Below, in pieces: positions 36,801 to 47,234 of a stretch of 60,000 nt of DNA (position 1 is its first letter; the number at the start of each line of letters is the position of its first letter). The translations under genes were made by a program, and so were the position numbers. The DNA lies in NCBI GenBank assembly GCA_950295325.1, contig OX485804.1:8000001-8060000 (forward strand), written 5' to 3'. The DNA comes from Polytrichum commune (Eukaryota > Streptophyta > Polytrichopsida > Polytrichales > Polytrichaceae). Below the pieces are notes generated by a model that ran no database searches, was not told the DNA's origin, and saw nothing but the letters and a program-made list of their open reading frames with translations.

Positions 36801-36917
36801 CCACTGTCTCCTACGACGACCTCGTTCCCGGAGCGGTCTGGGGACAACTCTTTAAAACGCCGTCGAGGTTTTCTGGAGTACCCGTTGAGGAAGAGAAGAC
36901 TATCCTGCTCCAAATAA
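33866..36917 (+). CDS. MULE transposase (MURA type, SWIM zinc finger), one frame break
   Basis: This is the element's transposase, which would bind the terminal repeats and cut and join DNA in the nucleus. Four exons join in phase: 33,866-34,221, 34,370-35,158, 35,298-35,497 and 35,615-36,917, for about 882 aa. Residues 1-160 are variable. A C2-HxH cluster follows (CQRCFVAKKP..HCHG). The catalytic DDE core has Asp near 371 (FSIDATFG), Asp near 438 (IIVDNAQ) and Glu near 558 (AAIESYH). A SWIM finger lies near 664-680 (CDCLVANEGMICKH), and the tail is basic (KRRRGFLEYPLRKRRLS). Exon lengths sum to one base short of a whole number of codons. The frame breaks in the A9 run at 34,447-34,455, so the exon 2 frame before and after it differ by one. 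That may be a real inactivating change, a read error, or slippage. All other motifs are intact. Confidence 0.93.
34447..34455 (+). other. A9 tract where the transposase frame breaks
   Basis: Upstream frame reads ..ALLKSTQKK; downstream frame reads ..MVHKEKRGRKVVPEY. They are offset by one base across the run of nine A, and no intron boundary is evident here. Confidence 0.75.
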
Positions 36918-37891
36918 TACACCTTCCCTCTGCCATTGTTTGGATCGTTATTGTTATGTCCACTGGAGTTCTTATAGGGAGCTTATCGACTTACAATAAT
37001 TATAGCATGTATTGTACTTATGTTTTGCTATATCAAACTATATGTCATAATATGTGTGCAATATAATTGTACATGTTATTTTAGTTTATATAAAAAGTTT
37101 TTCCCAGTCACTCATCGCGTCCAAAGAGTCGTCTTCTCCTCCGTCAAAGCTCCTCGCCAACTCTCGTCTAACCACATCATTGACAAAGATCTTTGTGTAA
37201 GTTTATGTTCATAGAACGTGTGTAATAATATATCAGTTGGCGATGTTCTGTAGAAGACCGGTATGTGTTCTACGTTTAGTGTGTTCTAAAAAATATGTTC
37301 TGTATACAGAACATCGCCAACTGATCCATCATAAGGTTGTTCTTAATAAACAAGATTGGCAGACAATGTTCTACAGAACACACTCATGATGGTACCCAAA
37401 ACACAATGTTGATCCTAATAATGTTCTATATACATACAGTGAAGAATACTTTAGAGTCATAGCATGGTTGGGACAACCTAATATCGTGGTGCATGATGTC
37501 CTCCAACTCTCCTGTTTCTGGCTGCACTCACGAAGAAACAATGTTAATCAGCTCTCCAACAGACAAGCATCCTCCCCAAATTGTAACAGCTATGCACCCC
37601 TCACAACTGCCAGAATGTCTCCAAAATGAAAATGCTTTATATAAGAGTGTCACATTTTCAGTGCAGTACAAGTGGTCTTTGACCATTCAATGCTATGTGT
37701 TTCAGGCTCATTTGTATGTTAACCTCTATATCCTGACCTATTTGTGCTAGCATGTGTACCATGATCTTCATCATGTGTTCTGTGTTCTGTTATAAACATG
37801 TGTTCTGTTCTAAACAACTATACACTATCTGGAGTTGTACAGTGTAATTTTCATTACACTTCCATTATACAATATGATACATATATTACGA
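36918..37891. other. Spacer between the two convergent MULE genes
   Basis: AT-rich region holding both gene ends. It contains a long inverted repeat, many tgttct(g/a) words, and the frame at 37,493-37,750, which shows no known domain and I leave uncalled. Confidence 0.6.
37232..37325. repeat. Inverted repeat with internal palindrome between convergent genes
   Basis: Two perfect 21-base arms (37,232-37,252 and 37,305-37,325) are separated by 52 bases. The right arm overlaps a perfect 20-base palindrome, atgttctgtatacagaacat (37,295-37,314). The word ATGTTCTGTA thus occurs three times. It could be a shared terminator, a hairpin in both transcripts, or a binding site. Confidence 0.92.
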
Positions 37892-40800
37892 CTACACTCT
37901 ACCGCTGTCGACTAGCTTCCGACTCACTTTAAACCTTGTTCTGCGATGACGTTTGCCGCTAGGTTTTCGGCATTCTGGATTCTTAAACACAACTTTGACG
38001 TTCCACTCGGTCTTGTTCTTTCGTCCCTTCTTGATGACGTCAATCAATGCGTTCTTGAAAACCTTCCTTGTACGCAAAGCATCGCTCCCACTATACTTCA
38101 ACTCAAACGCCTGCAAGAACACGGCGAACATCAGAACATAGGTTGTAGAACATGGTCACCCCCCCTTATGGAGGTATTATACTTCATCTACGCAGGACTT
38201 TCTAATTATATAAGTAGGCTCTATCTTTATGTTGGTCTTTGGAGAGTTCTAAGTCCGAATTACCTCACACAATGATTGGGGATTATCTCTCACGGTCTTT
38301 GTGTACTCCATTATGTTCTTCAGCATGTAGAAACCGCAAGCCCAACCCGAGTTTTGTTGGGGCACTCTTGCTTGTATCCACTCATGCGAAGAGCTAATAG
38401 CCTGCCAAAGACCTTCGTCGTTGTCGTGGCCACTCCATGCAACCCACAACTTCGCGAGTCTCTTCTCAAGTTTGGTGTCGGAATGGAGTTTAGAGCCTAC
38501 CAACGAGTCCATATGGAAGAACCCATGTTCTCCTACTACGTACACTGTCCAGTGTTTTCCGCAGGTGTAAGGAACTATTAGGGTTTTAGTATCCTGTGAG
38601 GGAAGCGAACCATATTTGTCGTGTATAAACGTTACATAAACCCCTAATGTTTCAGACTTTAATTCATCCACATGCGACATTAGTAGTGGACCAAGATAAG
38701 GACTGTAGATATGACATCCGTATTTCTCTATCTGGGGATTCAGCCACGCCGCAATCCACTCCATCATATAGTTAGTCATCTCCCCATGATGTTGCACCAT
38801 TGGCTTCAAGTCCTCTTTCCATTGCAGACTCAAAGGATCACCACAATACTGAAACTCAAAATTTTTGACTTTCTTCCCACCTGCTTCAGCGACGATGGTG
38901 GCCACGAGTTCTTCAAGTCTGCAGATCACATGTCATCGTGTCAGGTGCGTTGTCAACAACCATGCAGAACACGCCAAGAAATTATACTTGAAGTAAAGAA
39001 ACAATAAATAATTTACCTTCCATCAGTCTATGTGTGGTCTTTCCCAGTGTGTCGTCCAGAATTGGGATGGGAGACTCTTCATTCATTGGTGATACGTGGT
39101 CCTCCTCCTCTGGTACTTGGTCGCATGCGGGGGGAGTCGAAGGGGACACGTACTTGTGGGGGGAGGAACCTTCACCCAAGTGACTCACCGCGTGGTATGC
39201 GTCATTGAAGAGGGTGTCGGTTTCGGTCGATTGTTCTGTAGTGCCAGGCGAGCTGTCGGCGGAGGCCATTGGTTGGTCGACTGCAGAACTGGGGGGGTTG
39301 CAGTCGTTAAGATTGAATTTCCGAGCAGGCGACACCATAGTCCTGTCACCCGGAGGCCCTATTGCAAGCGTGAGATAAACCTTAACGTGCATGAGGAACA
39401 TGCAAATTGCAGAACACAAAGGACGGTCAGTGAGTGGGACGAGATGTGAACCTGTCTGTCGTGTTCTGCAAATCTTTTGAAAGCTGCATTAGTGAGAGAT
39501 CCTGAGTGCTGATGCCTTCGACGCCCTCAAAGTCGCAATGCATGGGTATTGCGTCCAAGGTGTCCAGAGTCATGGCTTCGTTCACCTCGGCCACGAACCC
39601 CATAGCTGTCTCTGGTTTCTCGACTGGCATCACCACCTCCTTTCCCAGCAACGCCCTGGTGCAGTGTACGTCTGGGGCAATGTCGTCTGTTGCCTCCTCC
39701 ACTCCTATTCCACAATTGAACAGTCGCAATTGTGTGGCCCTAAACTGATGCAGGCTCTGTAACACCTCCTCCACCCGCAACTGCACGCAGCGGCTCTTAG
39801 TGTGCAGGTCGCCCAATGTCCATGAGCCTACGTCAATGTCTTCGCAGAAGACCATTGCCGAACACAATACCTGCGTCGCAGAGCGTTCACTTAGTTTGGT
39901 GTTCCCAGTTTCCAGTTCTACAATCGCTATTCTACAATTCCAGTTCAACAAGCCAAGTTCTACCAAACATAGTTCTACCAAACCAAGGACGTTTGTGAAT
40001 TGGGTCAGGTCCCAACCTCTTCGCAATCCCGTTGACGCTGCGGCTTGATGTCTGCGTTGAACCACATGTCCCCAAGTTCTGCTGCACGACGCATACGAAC
40101 CATGTTTGCAAGGGCTCGCTGCGCGATCATGCCGATGAAGGACTCCACCTTCACAACCACTGCATTTTGCACTGAAGGGTCGCATCCTAGCAGTGCTGCA
40201 ACGTCCTCGAACAATTTGTCCATGTGTTCTGCTGCATTGTGGATGCCAGGGAAGGTGCTCCACCCAGTCGTAGACAAGTTGGTCGCAATTCTCCTCAATG
40301 CGGCTGAGTGCTGCGGATGTTGAGCAAGCTCCATGATATATTCGCCATGCAGACCTCTCGTTGGGTGAGAGAGTGGACGATTGAAGCCCTCCAGACTCCT
40401 CACCAAATACAACAACGCCCTCAAGATATGTGGGCATTCGCCTTCAAGAGACGGGGGCTCAATTCTTGTGTTCTGCAGCAGAACAACAGACATGTCCCGC
40501 CACTCCGACTGCGTATGGTCCCATGGAGCAGCCCTAAAGTTAGGGAGAGGCCACTTCCTTAGAAATTGGTACATGGGAGACCACTTCCACTTGGTTTCCT
40601 CCTCCTTCTCCTTGTTCGCGCGGTCATAATCTTCTAACGCCCTGTCGACGTGCTTCCTCCGCAATCCCTCGAAGTTCACCCTTGCGGCTACGACCTTCTC
40701 CTCCCACTCCTTCACTGCTAGCTTGTGAAGTATGTAGCTCCTCAACTCCTTGAGCTCCTCAAACACGCACATCTCCTTGTTCTGCTTAAACACCCTGACC

Positions 40801-43120
40801 TGTGCCTTCACCTTCTCGACCCATTCGCTGTCTTCACCAATTTTGTCTGCCTGCATCCACTGCAAAATAAAACATGGTTTATAAGTGGCTTCACACAATA
40901 CCAATAACTCCCTAAACACTATAAGAACACAACAGCAAACCAACAACCAGATCATGCAGAACACGATAACCTTGCAGGACTACATAACTGCAGAACTGTA
41001 CCTTAGCGCTGCCATACAAGTACCACTGCCCGAATGCGCTCCACATACGGGCTCCAATTGTGCCATCGTCCAATTGTTTCTTAAGGAATTGCATGCAACC
41101 GTCCGGGTCCTCTAATAGGTGTTTGGGCACCCACGGCTCCTCGGTCTGCAGGATGAAGATGTACAGGCCGTTCACTGGTTTTGGCTCCGGAGGGGGCCCA
41201 ACCTGATTCTGCACACTATAAATTTCTGTTGCCTCCTCATACGTTTTTTTCTCACACTCCTCTCGCGTGAGGGGTTTATGTTGGAGGGGTGCAGGATGAA
41301 CATTAGGTTGTTCCTCCGGCGGAGATTCGGACTCCAGCACAATTTCGTGGACGTAATATGGATGTTGCATATTGGCACTATGAGGACTGTGAAGGACAAT
41401 ACCTTCGTGCGTAGTGAGAGCACCAATGTAGTTGTATGCTTCAACCTCTGGTTGGCGCAGTTCTGCAACCGGTGGCTGGCCTCGTTCCGCAACCGGATTC
41501 TGGCGCAGTTCTGCAACAGGTGGCTGTCGCAGTTCTGCAACAGGTGGCTGGCCCTTTTCTGCAACCGGTGGCTGTCGCAGTTCTGCAACAGGTGTGTGGC
41601 CCTTTTCTGCAACCGGTGGCTGACCCTGTTTTGCACTCGCAGGTGTTGCCTGCAGACAGTCGTGCTTGACAACACGGAAGTCTTTGTCTCCACTCTGCTG
41701 CAAATCTGGTGTTCCATCTGCAGAACTTGAATCGGACTCGCTACGCGAATTGCCTGAAGTCAGTTCCTCTTCGCTGGAGATGATGATAGTTCTTCGGGCT
41801 GGCTTATTCGTTTTCATTCGTTGCCTTGAGCATGTGGGTGACTTTGGGACTTTCGGCGCTGCCTTCACTGCCAGGTTGTATGCCTTCCGAGGTGGTGATG
41901 ATGGGAGAACTTCAACCGACGGGATCCGTGTTCTACCAGCCACAGGAGGAGCCGCCGTCCTCGTTGGTAGCTTGCGTTTTCTTGATCCTGTACCCTGTTC
42001 TACAGGGACAGCGGCCAACTCAGGGACAGGGACCAACGCAGAACCACTAGCCCCCCCTAAATCCAAAGGCGGAGGGAATGCTGACGGTGACTGGGACCGT
42101 GCAACATTTGGGGACGACGCCTTCCCGTACTTTAAAGCAATCCTCTGCTTCTCACCGTGATTGCTTGGCTCCCAAGTAGGATACATCTTCAATGGTTTCG
42201 CCCCCTTGTAGCCCTTGCACATGTTGAACATCCTGTGGTGGGAAATCGTGTTCTTGTCTTTCCCGGACTCCCTACAGTGAATGCAAATAAACCTGTACAT
42301 GTTGTTAGCCTGTTTGTGCGTGTCCTTGGCCTGCCAATATGCCTCTAGCACCAGCTCTTCATACTTTTCCTCGGTGTAGATTGCTGCACAGTTCTTCCTG
42401 TTCTGTTTCATCGTACAGCGAAAAATCTTGGAAGTTCCTTTAGGGCCACCGAACACCTACAAAACATTATCAATGCAGAACATACCAATATGAGCTACGC
42501 ACGCTGGAAGGAATAAATGGCATAAATGGCACAAACAACATGGCATAAATTCACATTCTGACCATACTTATACCAATAGCATAACGATGGTTGTGTTGAA
42601 GCAGCAATACACTAAAACCGATGCTAGAGAAAACAACAAAGAAAGAAAAATCAATAATAAATTGCAGAACTGTCTTCAAGTGTGCATAATGCAGAACATG
42701 GGAGTGTATGTGGGTGGGCCTATGGGTGACTGACAATGTGGATGTGTGCACCAGAACATTGAGCAACAACAACAACAACAACACGTACTAGCTGTGCACA
42801 ATGACATATTCAGGCGTTGAGAATAGCTCATTTGCGAAGGAGCAGTAGTAGATAGACAGTTCTGTATGCGAATTTCTAAACACATAAAATAGGCCAATAA
42901 ACATAAACAATAAGGGAATGTATGTGAAGGCGCTTACCCCTTCTTGAAATTTTGGCTTCCCATGTATACACAAGTCGACGAATTTTTCCCTCCCCAAAGA
43001 CATGATCATGTCTTCGTCCTCTATTACGTGCAAATCCACTGCAAGCGCCTCTGGCAGGAATTTCGCACCTGATTTATGCCTAGCAGATTTTGGTGCCGCT
43101 TTCCCTTCGATCGACGCCAT
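37892..43120 (-). CDS. MULE-borne C2HC zinc-finger / Ulp1-type protease gene
   Basis: Seven exons join in phase: 43,120-42,938; 42,456-41,002; 40,859-40,017; 39,870-39,452; 39,342-39,017; 38,910-38,264; 38,110-37,892. They give 1,363 codons without a stop; the exon 5/6 junction is the least certain. Domains: short N-terminus; C2HC finger near 115-140 (FICIHC..SHHRMFNMC); Pro/Ser-rich basic linker; PPVAE(L/K)(R/G)Q repeats near 333-400; helical and coiled-coil segments in exon 3 (EEKVVAARVNFEGLRRKHVD); acidic linker; Ulp1 (C48) protease near 1,140-1,290 with His (CGKHWTVYVV), Asp (FFHMDSL), Gln and Cys (QQNSGWACGFYML) all present; basic tail (KPSGKRHRRTRFKV). Such proteases cut SUMO or related proteins. 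Here it probably acts in the nucleus with the transposase. Ulp1-like MULE passengers are known as Kaonashi genes. The zinc-finger fusion is what I see; the target is unknown. Confidence 0.88.
39885..39992. repeat. Intronic mini-array of the GTAGAACT word
   Basis: Inside the 146-base intron between exons 3 and 4 of the Ulp1 gene the plus strand repeats (g)ttctacaa / agttctaccaaac four or more times. This is the same word that forms the left subterminal array. Confidence 0.85.
41440..41640 (-). repeat. Coding tandem repeat built on the GTTCTGCA word
   Basis: About eight 24-27-base units, plus-strand form cgcagttctgcaacaggtgg, alternate with a gcccttttctgcaaccggtg form. They encode QPPVAELR and QPPVAEKG alternations in the zinc-finger/Ulp1 protein. 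Confidence 0.95.
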
Positions 43121-43840
43121 TTATTTGTGGAGGTATTACGCATGAATTGTACCCAAAAAACACTCAAAAGTACACTCAAAAGTACACTCAAAAGCACACT
43201 CAAAACTACACTCAAAATTGAGAATGCACTCAATAAACCCTACTCAATGAGTGAGTGAATTCAATGCGAGCGCATTTATGGTGTCTTAAATTCTACAATG
43301 CAATGGAACCACTACGATGCTATACAACAATCATCCGCACTAAACACTATACTGCAAACCCTAACAGTTTCTACGCAGTGTATCTTCGCCACCACAATGC
43401 AACTACAAAAAATGCCCTCAACCCAACAAAAATACAGTGCAAGAACGAAAACCTGCTGCAGCGATACCCTAAAATTGCTTAAAGAATCTCTGAAGACGGC
43501 CATAAACAAACCGCGCGGAAACAGTTGTAACTGCTTAAAGCATTTACTGCGTCCACACTCAAGTGCCACTCAAAACTCTTCGATTCACACTTACACCTCT
43601 ACAAACACACTCAAAGCGCTTCGAAACCGCTCGCATTCGCACACCATGCACTCAACAATCGCTCAAACCCTAATCGAATCCTCGCCTCACACACCTGAGA
43701 ATGAAAATATGCGTAAATGAACCTGCTGCAAGCGATTGAAGCTCCTGACGACATCTCCACGACATAGACAGGAACCCTAAAGGTCGCTTCACTCAAATGC
43801 AATCAAATCGTAATGATAGTTGGATCCACCATGCGTAGAA
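43121..43840. promoter_or_regulatory. 5' region of the Ulp1 gene inside the MULE
   Basis: The non-coding stretch between the start codon and the inserted LTR. It has the 13-base repeats, then sequence rich in actcaaa words and ctgctgca. The promoter must lie here or beyond the LTR. No clear TATA box could be singled out. Confidence 0.4.
43135..43245. repeat. 13-base tandem repeat upstream of the Ulp1 gene
   Basis: acactcaaaagt(a/g)c repeats about six times just upstream of the start codon, so it probably lies in the 5' leader or promoter. Confidence 0.88.
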
Positions 43841-43845
43841 CTAGC

Positions 43846-46096
43846 TGTGAGGCCAAACCCCCCACCCTTAAGCGTCCGTAGTCCGAGTAGTGGGTTTGGG
43901 CTCACATTCCTCCGCGGTATTGGATTTGGACTTGGATGAGTCCATAGTACAAGGTTCACCCTTCAAGTGGTCTTGGATTTAACTGGAATTTCACTTTTAA
44001 CAACTCAATGTACGATTTCAATACGTATGTGGAGAATGCACAAGTTAACTATGTTATTTTAACCTCCTTATGCTCGGGTGCTATTTTGTCTTTGTTTGCT
44101 TCTAACGTCCATCCGGTTGCTTTAGCTACACAAGCCCTTAAGGATATCCCTCTCCTAAATGGAGTCCGTGCCGTTGACTCTATACTACCACTTGAACTAT
44201 CACTTGTGTATTCCGTATCGCTACTATAAGAGGTCTCACTTGGTGTCTCCATACCGTACATAAGCCTTTAAGTATTAAGAAATACTTATGTGACTTATGT
44301 CAATCTCTCCCTCGCACCTTTGGTCTTTGCTTCCTTTGTCTTGTCATCGCGAGAGTGCTCCACATTCTCCATTAAGTTGTGCACGTGGTTTATTTTTAAA
44401 GAGATGATGCAAGTGTTAAAAAAAACACTATTCTCTATAGTCAATATCAAATACATTTACTTGTGAAAGCCACACATAACACTAACTAGCATAATGTAAC
44501 TAACTACTTGTCTATGAGCTAATTAGGTAGGCTATCTACTAAGCTCCTTCATGAACCCATCTCTTTACTTTCTAATTACATAAACCTAGCTCCTTCATAA
44601 ACCCAGCTCCTTCATAAACCCAGCTTCTTAGCTTCTAACTAAACAAACCCAGCTCCTTCATAAACCCAGCTCCTTCATAAACCCAGCTTCTTAGCTTCTA
44701 ACTAAACAAACCCAGCTCCTTCATAAACCCAGCTCCTTCATGAACCCAGCTCCTTAGCTTCTAACTAAACAAACCCAGGTCCTTCATAAACCCAGCTCTT
44801 TACTTTCTAACTAAACAAACCCAGCTCCTTCATAAACCCAGCTCCTTACTGCGGCTACTTCTAACTAAGTTTCTCCACCCTCAACCACAAAAACCAGAAA
44901 ATGAACAAAAGAGAGCTTCTCCAAGGCCTCCCCCTAATTCACCTACCTAATTCCACTAATCCCACTAAGTCCCCTACCTAATTCCACATTTTTTCCCGAG
45001 CTCTAAGAGCTCAACTTCCTAGAGAAGAGAGGGAGAGAGAGAATTTCCTAACTTCACTAAGACTAACTAATCCACACAAGTATATTTTTGCACTCATCAC
45101 AACATCAAGTGCTCAACTCTTAAACATGGAACTTGCAACCACGTGTATTCAAAACATGAACTTTAAGTACCACAAATTGGAATCATGAATTAACTTTAAA
45201 ATCCTTCACGTCAACACTAATTCTACCAAGAGGTCAAGCCCTCTTCAAGGCTAACAAGCCTTGGCTCTCAAACTAAAAACTAAGCACACACATGTGCTCC
45301 AATATGGCTTCCCACACCCACACTTATAACTCGTGGGGTGCCTTGGAGCACAAAAGAAAGAGAGAATGAGTGAGGGAAGAATGAGGGATTATATAGTAAG
45401 CTTGAGGGGGTGAGCACCCTCAAGGCTCACGATAAGCCCTTGAGATTTCCTCCTACTTAGTAGGCGCCAATCCTATCTTCTAAGCCTTCCTCCCTCAAAT
45501 GATCAACAAGGATCCTAATTCGAACATTTAACTAGCCTTGGCTTTCTACCTACCACACTTTACCAAACTTGGGATGCTTCAACCCAAACTTAGCCTCCTT
45601 CGCTTTCCGCCGCCATAACTTTCTCCCCTTACTTTCCCAAATCGTCGCTCACCACTTAATTCAAACCACGATGCTTAACTCGTGATTTGATTGGTGCTTT
45701 GAGAATTTGCTTATCCTCCACCTTGCATTCTTCCTTGGGCCTTCCCCATTAAGTGGCCATGATGAGGTGGTCCACTTGTGCGCTCCATGTGATCCTCCAT
45801 TCATCCCAATTCGAATGCACTTGCCTCTTGAGTCACTTTGGTTGTCTCCATCCATTTGTACTAGCCTACTCACTAACTACTCAATCCAAGTTCTCCTTAC
45901 CTGTCCTCATTCACTCAAATCCTTCCGAAGGTAAAAACACAATAACAACTCACATCCTAGCCTCTTACAACATGGTACTTCTAAGACTAACATTTCACTC
46001 TTTTTATATTTTTGTGAAGTAACATGCTACTTCAAAGTGCATCAACTAACGTTTCAAGGGTCTAAGACTAAATGTGGGCACCCTTTTGGGCTCACA
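43846..46096 (+). mobile_element. Solo LTR, copy B (2.25 kb), inserted in the MULE
   Basis: Starts TGTGAGGCCAAACCCCCCAC and ends CCCTTTTGGGCTCACA, i.e. TG..CA. It is flanked by a perfect 5-base duplication CTAGC (43,841-43,845 and 46,097-46,101). It shares the ends and three internal blocks with copy A. It carries no retroelement genes. Sense strand is not established. It splits the right arm of the MULE upstream of the Ulp1 gene, so it must be younger than the MULE's present architecture. Confidence 0.93.
44560..44860. repeat. Tandem array inside solo LTR B
   Basis: Units on the theme acccagctccttcataa combine into a longer unit with cagcttcttagcttctaact. The array occupies the part of the LTR where copy A holds a different minisatellite. 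Confidence 0.93.
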
Positions 46097-47040
46097 CTAG
46101 CTTACCAGAACTGACTAGTTATAAGGGTATGTGCAGTACTAGGTTAGCAGAACTGACTAGTTATAAGGGTATGTGGAGAACTGGCTACGCAGAACTGACT
46201 AGTTAGAAGGGTCTGTGCAGAACTATATTACCATAACTGACTAATTAGAAGGATCTGTGTTGAACTAGATAAGAAGATCTGACTAGTTAGAACTGGCTCA
46301 GAAGAATTGTCTGTCTAGATATTGTTGTGCAGAACTGGAGGTGGAGAAATGGATATGCTAAATTAAAGTTCTCATTAAAGTTCTGCCAAAATACCCCCTG
46401 CATTTCTGCTACCATGCCCCCTGCAGTTTTGCTAAATTACCCCTTGGAGTTCTGCAAAAATACCCCCTTGCAGTTCTGCTCAAATACACCTTGGAGTTCT
46501 GCAAATATACCCCCTGCAGTTCTGCTACCATGCCCCCTGCAGTTTTGCTAAATTACCCTTTGGAGTTCTGCAAATATACCCCCCTGCAGTTCTGCTCATA
46601 TACACCTTGGAGTTCTGCAAATATACCCCCTGCAGTTCTGCTACCATGCCCCTGCAATTTTGCTAAATTACCCCTTGGAGTTCTGCAAATATACCCCCCT
46701 GCAGTTCTGCTACCATGCCCCCTGCAGTTTTGCTAAATTACCCCTTGTAGTTCTGCAAAAATACCCCCTGCAGTTCTGCTAACTTACCCCTTGGAGTTCT
46801 GCAAAAATACCCCCTGCAGTTCTGCTAACTTACCCCTTGGAGTTCTGCAAAAATACCCCCTGCAGTACTGCTAACTTACCCCTTGGAGTTCTGCAAAAAT
46901 ACCCCTTGTAGTTCTGCTAACTTACCCCTTGGAGTTTTGCTAAAATACCCCCTGCAGTTCTGCAAAAATACCCCTTGCAGTTCTGCTAAAGTATATCCTC
47001 TTGTTCTGCTAAACATATCCCTTACCTGTTCTGCTAGTAT
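46097..47040. repeat. Right subterminal array of the GTTCTGC word
   Basis: Two sections. 46,097-46,330: about 45-base units with gcagaactgactagttataa. 46,330-47,040: alternating ccttggagttctgcaaaaat and accccctgcagttctgctaa units. About two dozen exact GTTCTGC copies in the second section. It mirrors the left array across the element. Confidence 0.95.
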
Positions 47041-47189
47041 TCGTACGTCCTACCGATACTCATGGGAGTACGTACGAGTACCACATACAGAACTAGTACG
47101 GTATACCGGGGTTCGCAACGTCCGTCTGTGACGACCGGTTCGACCGGTACCCCCGCGACGGGCAGCACTGGAATTTCCCTCCAGGTGCC

Positions 47190-47225
47190 CCCTAGAAGTT
47201 CGTGGGGGGGTGTTTAGCGTCCTCC
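47190..47225 (-). repeat. MULE terminal inverted repeat, right
   Basis: The complement of the left 36 bases, ending ..gtttagcgtcctcc. It is followed directly by the target duplication. Confidence 0.95.
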
Positions 47226-47234
47226 GTTGGATTA
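47226..47234 (+). other. MULE target-site duplication, right
   Basis: gttggatta, identical to 32,990-32,998. A following GG also matches the left end by chance, so 9 to 11 bases are formally possible; 9 keeps the two termini symmetric. Confidence 0.92.

Larger units (their letters stand above)
32999..47225. mobile_element. Giant Mutator-like element (MULE), 14.2 kb
   Basis: Terminal inverted repeats start GGAGGACGCTAAACACCCCC at both ends. The first 36 bases are identical and weaker similarity continues for about 40 more. The 9-base duplication gttggatta flanks them. Inside are two convergent multi-exon genes: a SWIM-finger transposase (+, 33,866-36,917) and a zinc-finger/Ulp1 protease gene (-, 37,892-43,120). 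Subterminal arrays of a GTTCTGCA-type word lie at both ends. A solo LTR (43,846-46,096) later inserted in the right arm; without it the element is about 12 kb. Ulp1-like genes are known passengers of plant MULEs (Kaonashi family), so the gene pairing has precedent. Perfect termini, a perfect target duplication and largely open genes point to fairly recent activity. Confidence 0.95.

Noticed and set aside
39427-40437. 336-codon minus-strand frame as one gene
   Set aside because: Only its 3' part (39,870-39,452) is exon 4. The rest is intron array and an off-frame reading of exon 3; the spliced model keeps one frame.
41119-41730. 203-codon plus-strand frame and its 181-codon minus-strand relative in another frame
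   Set aside because: Shadows of the zinc-finger/Ulp1 coding exon and its repeats on other frames.
43846-46096. Solo LTR copies read as terminal-inverted-repeat DNA transposons (TGTGAG(G/C)CCAAA at both ends)
   Set aside because: TG..CA ends with 5-base target duplications and shared GA-rich and ctcctacttagtagg blocks fit an LTR better. The short inverted ends are usual for LTRs.
46327-47131. Plus-strand frames of 74-82 codons rich in Pro, Cys and Asn
   Set aside because: Produced by the GTTCTGC array of the MULE right end, not by a gene.
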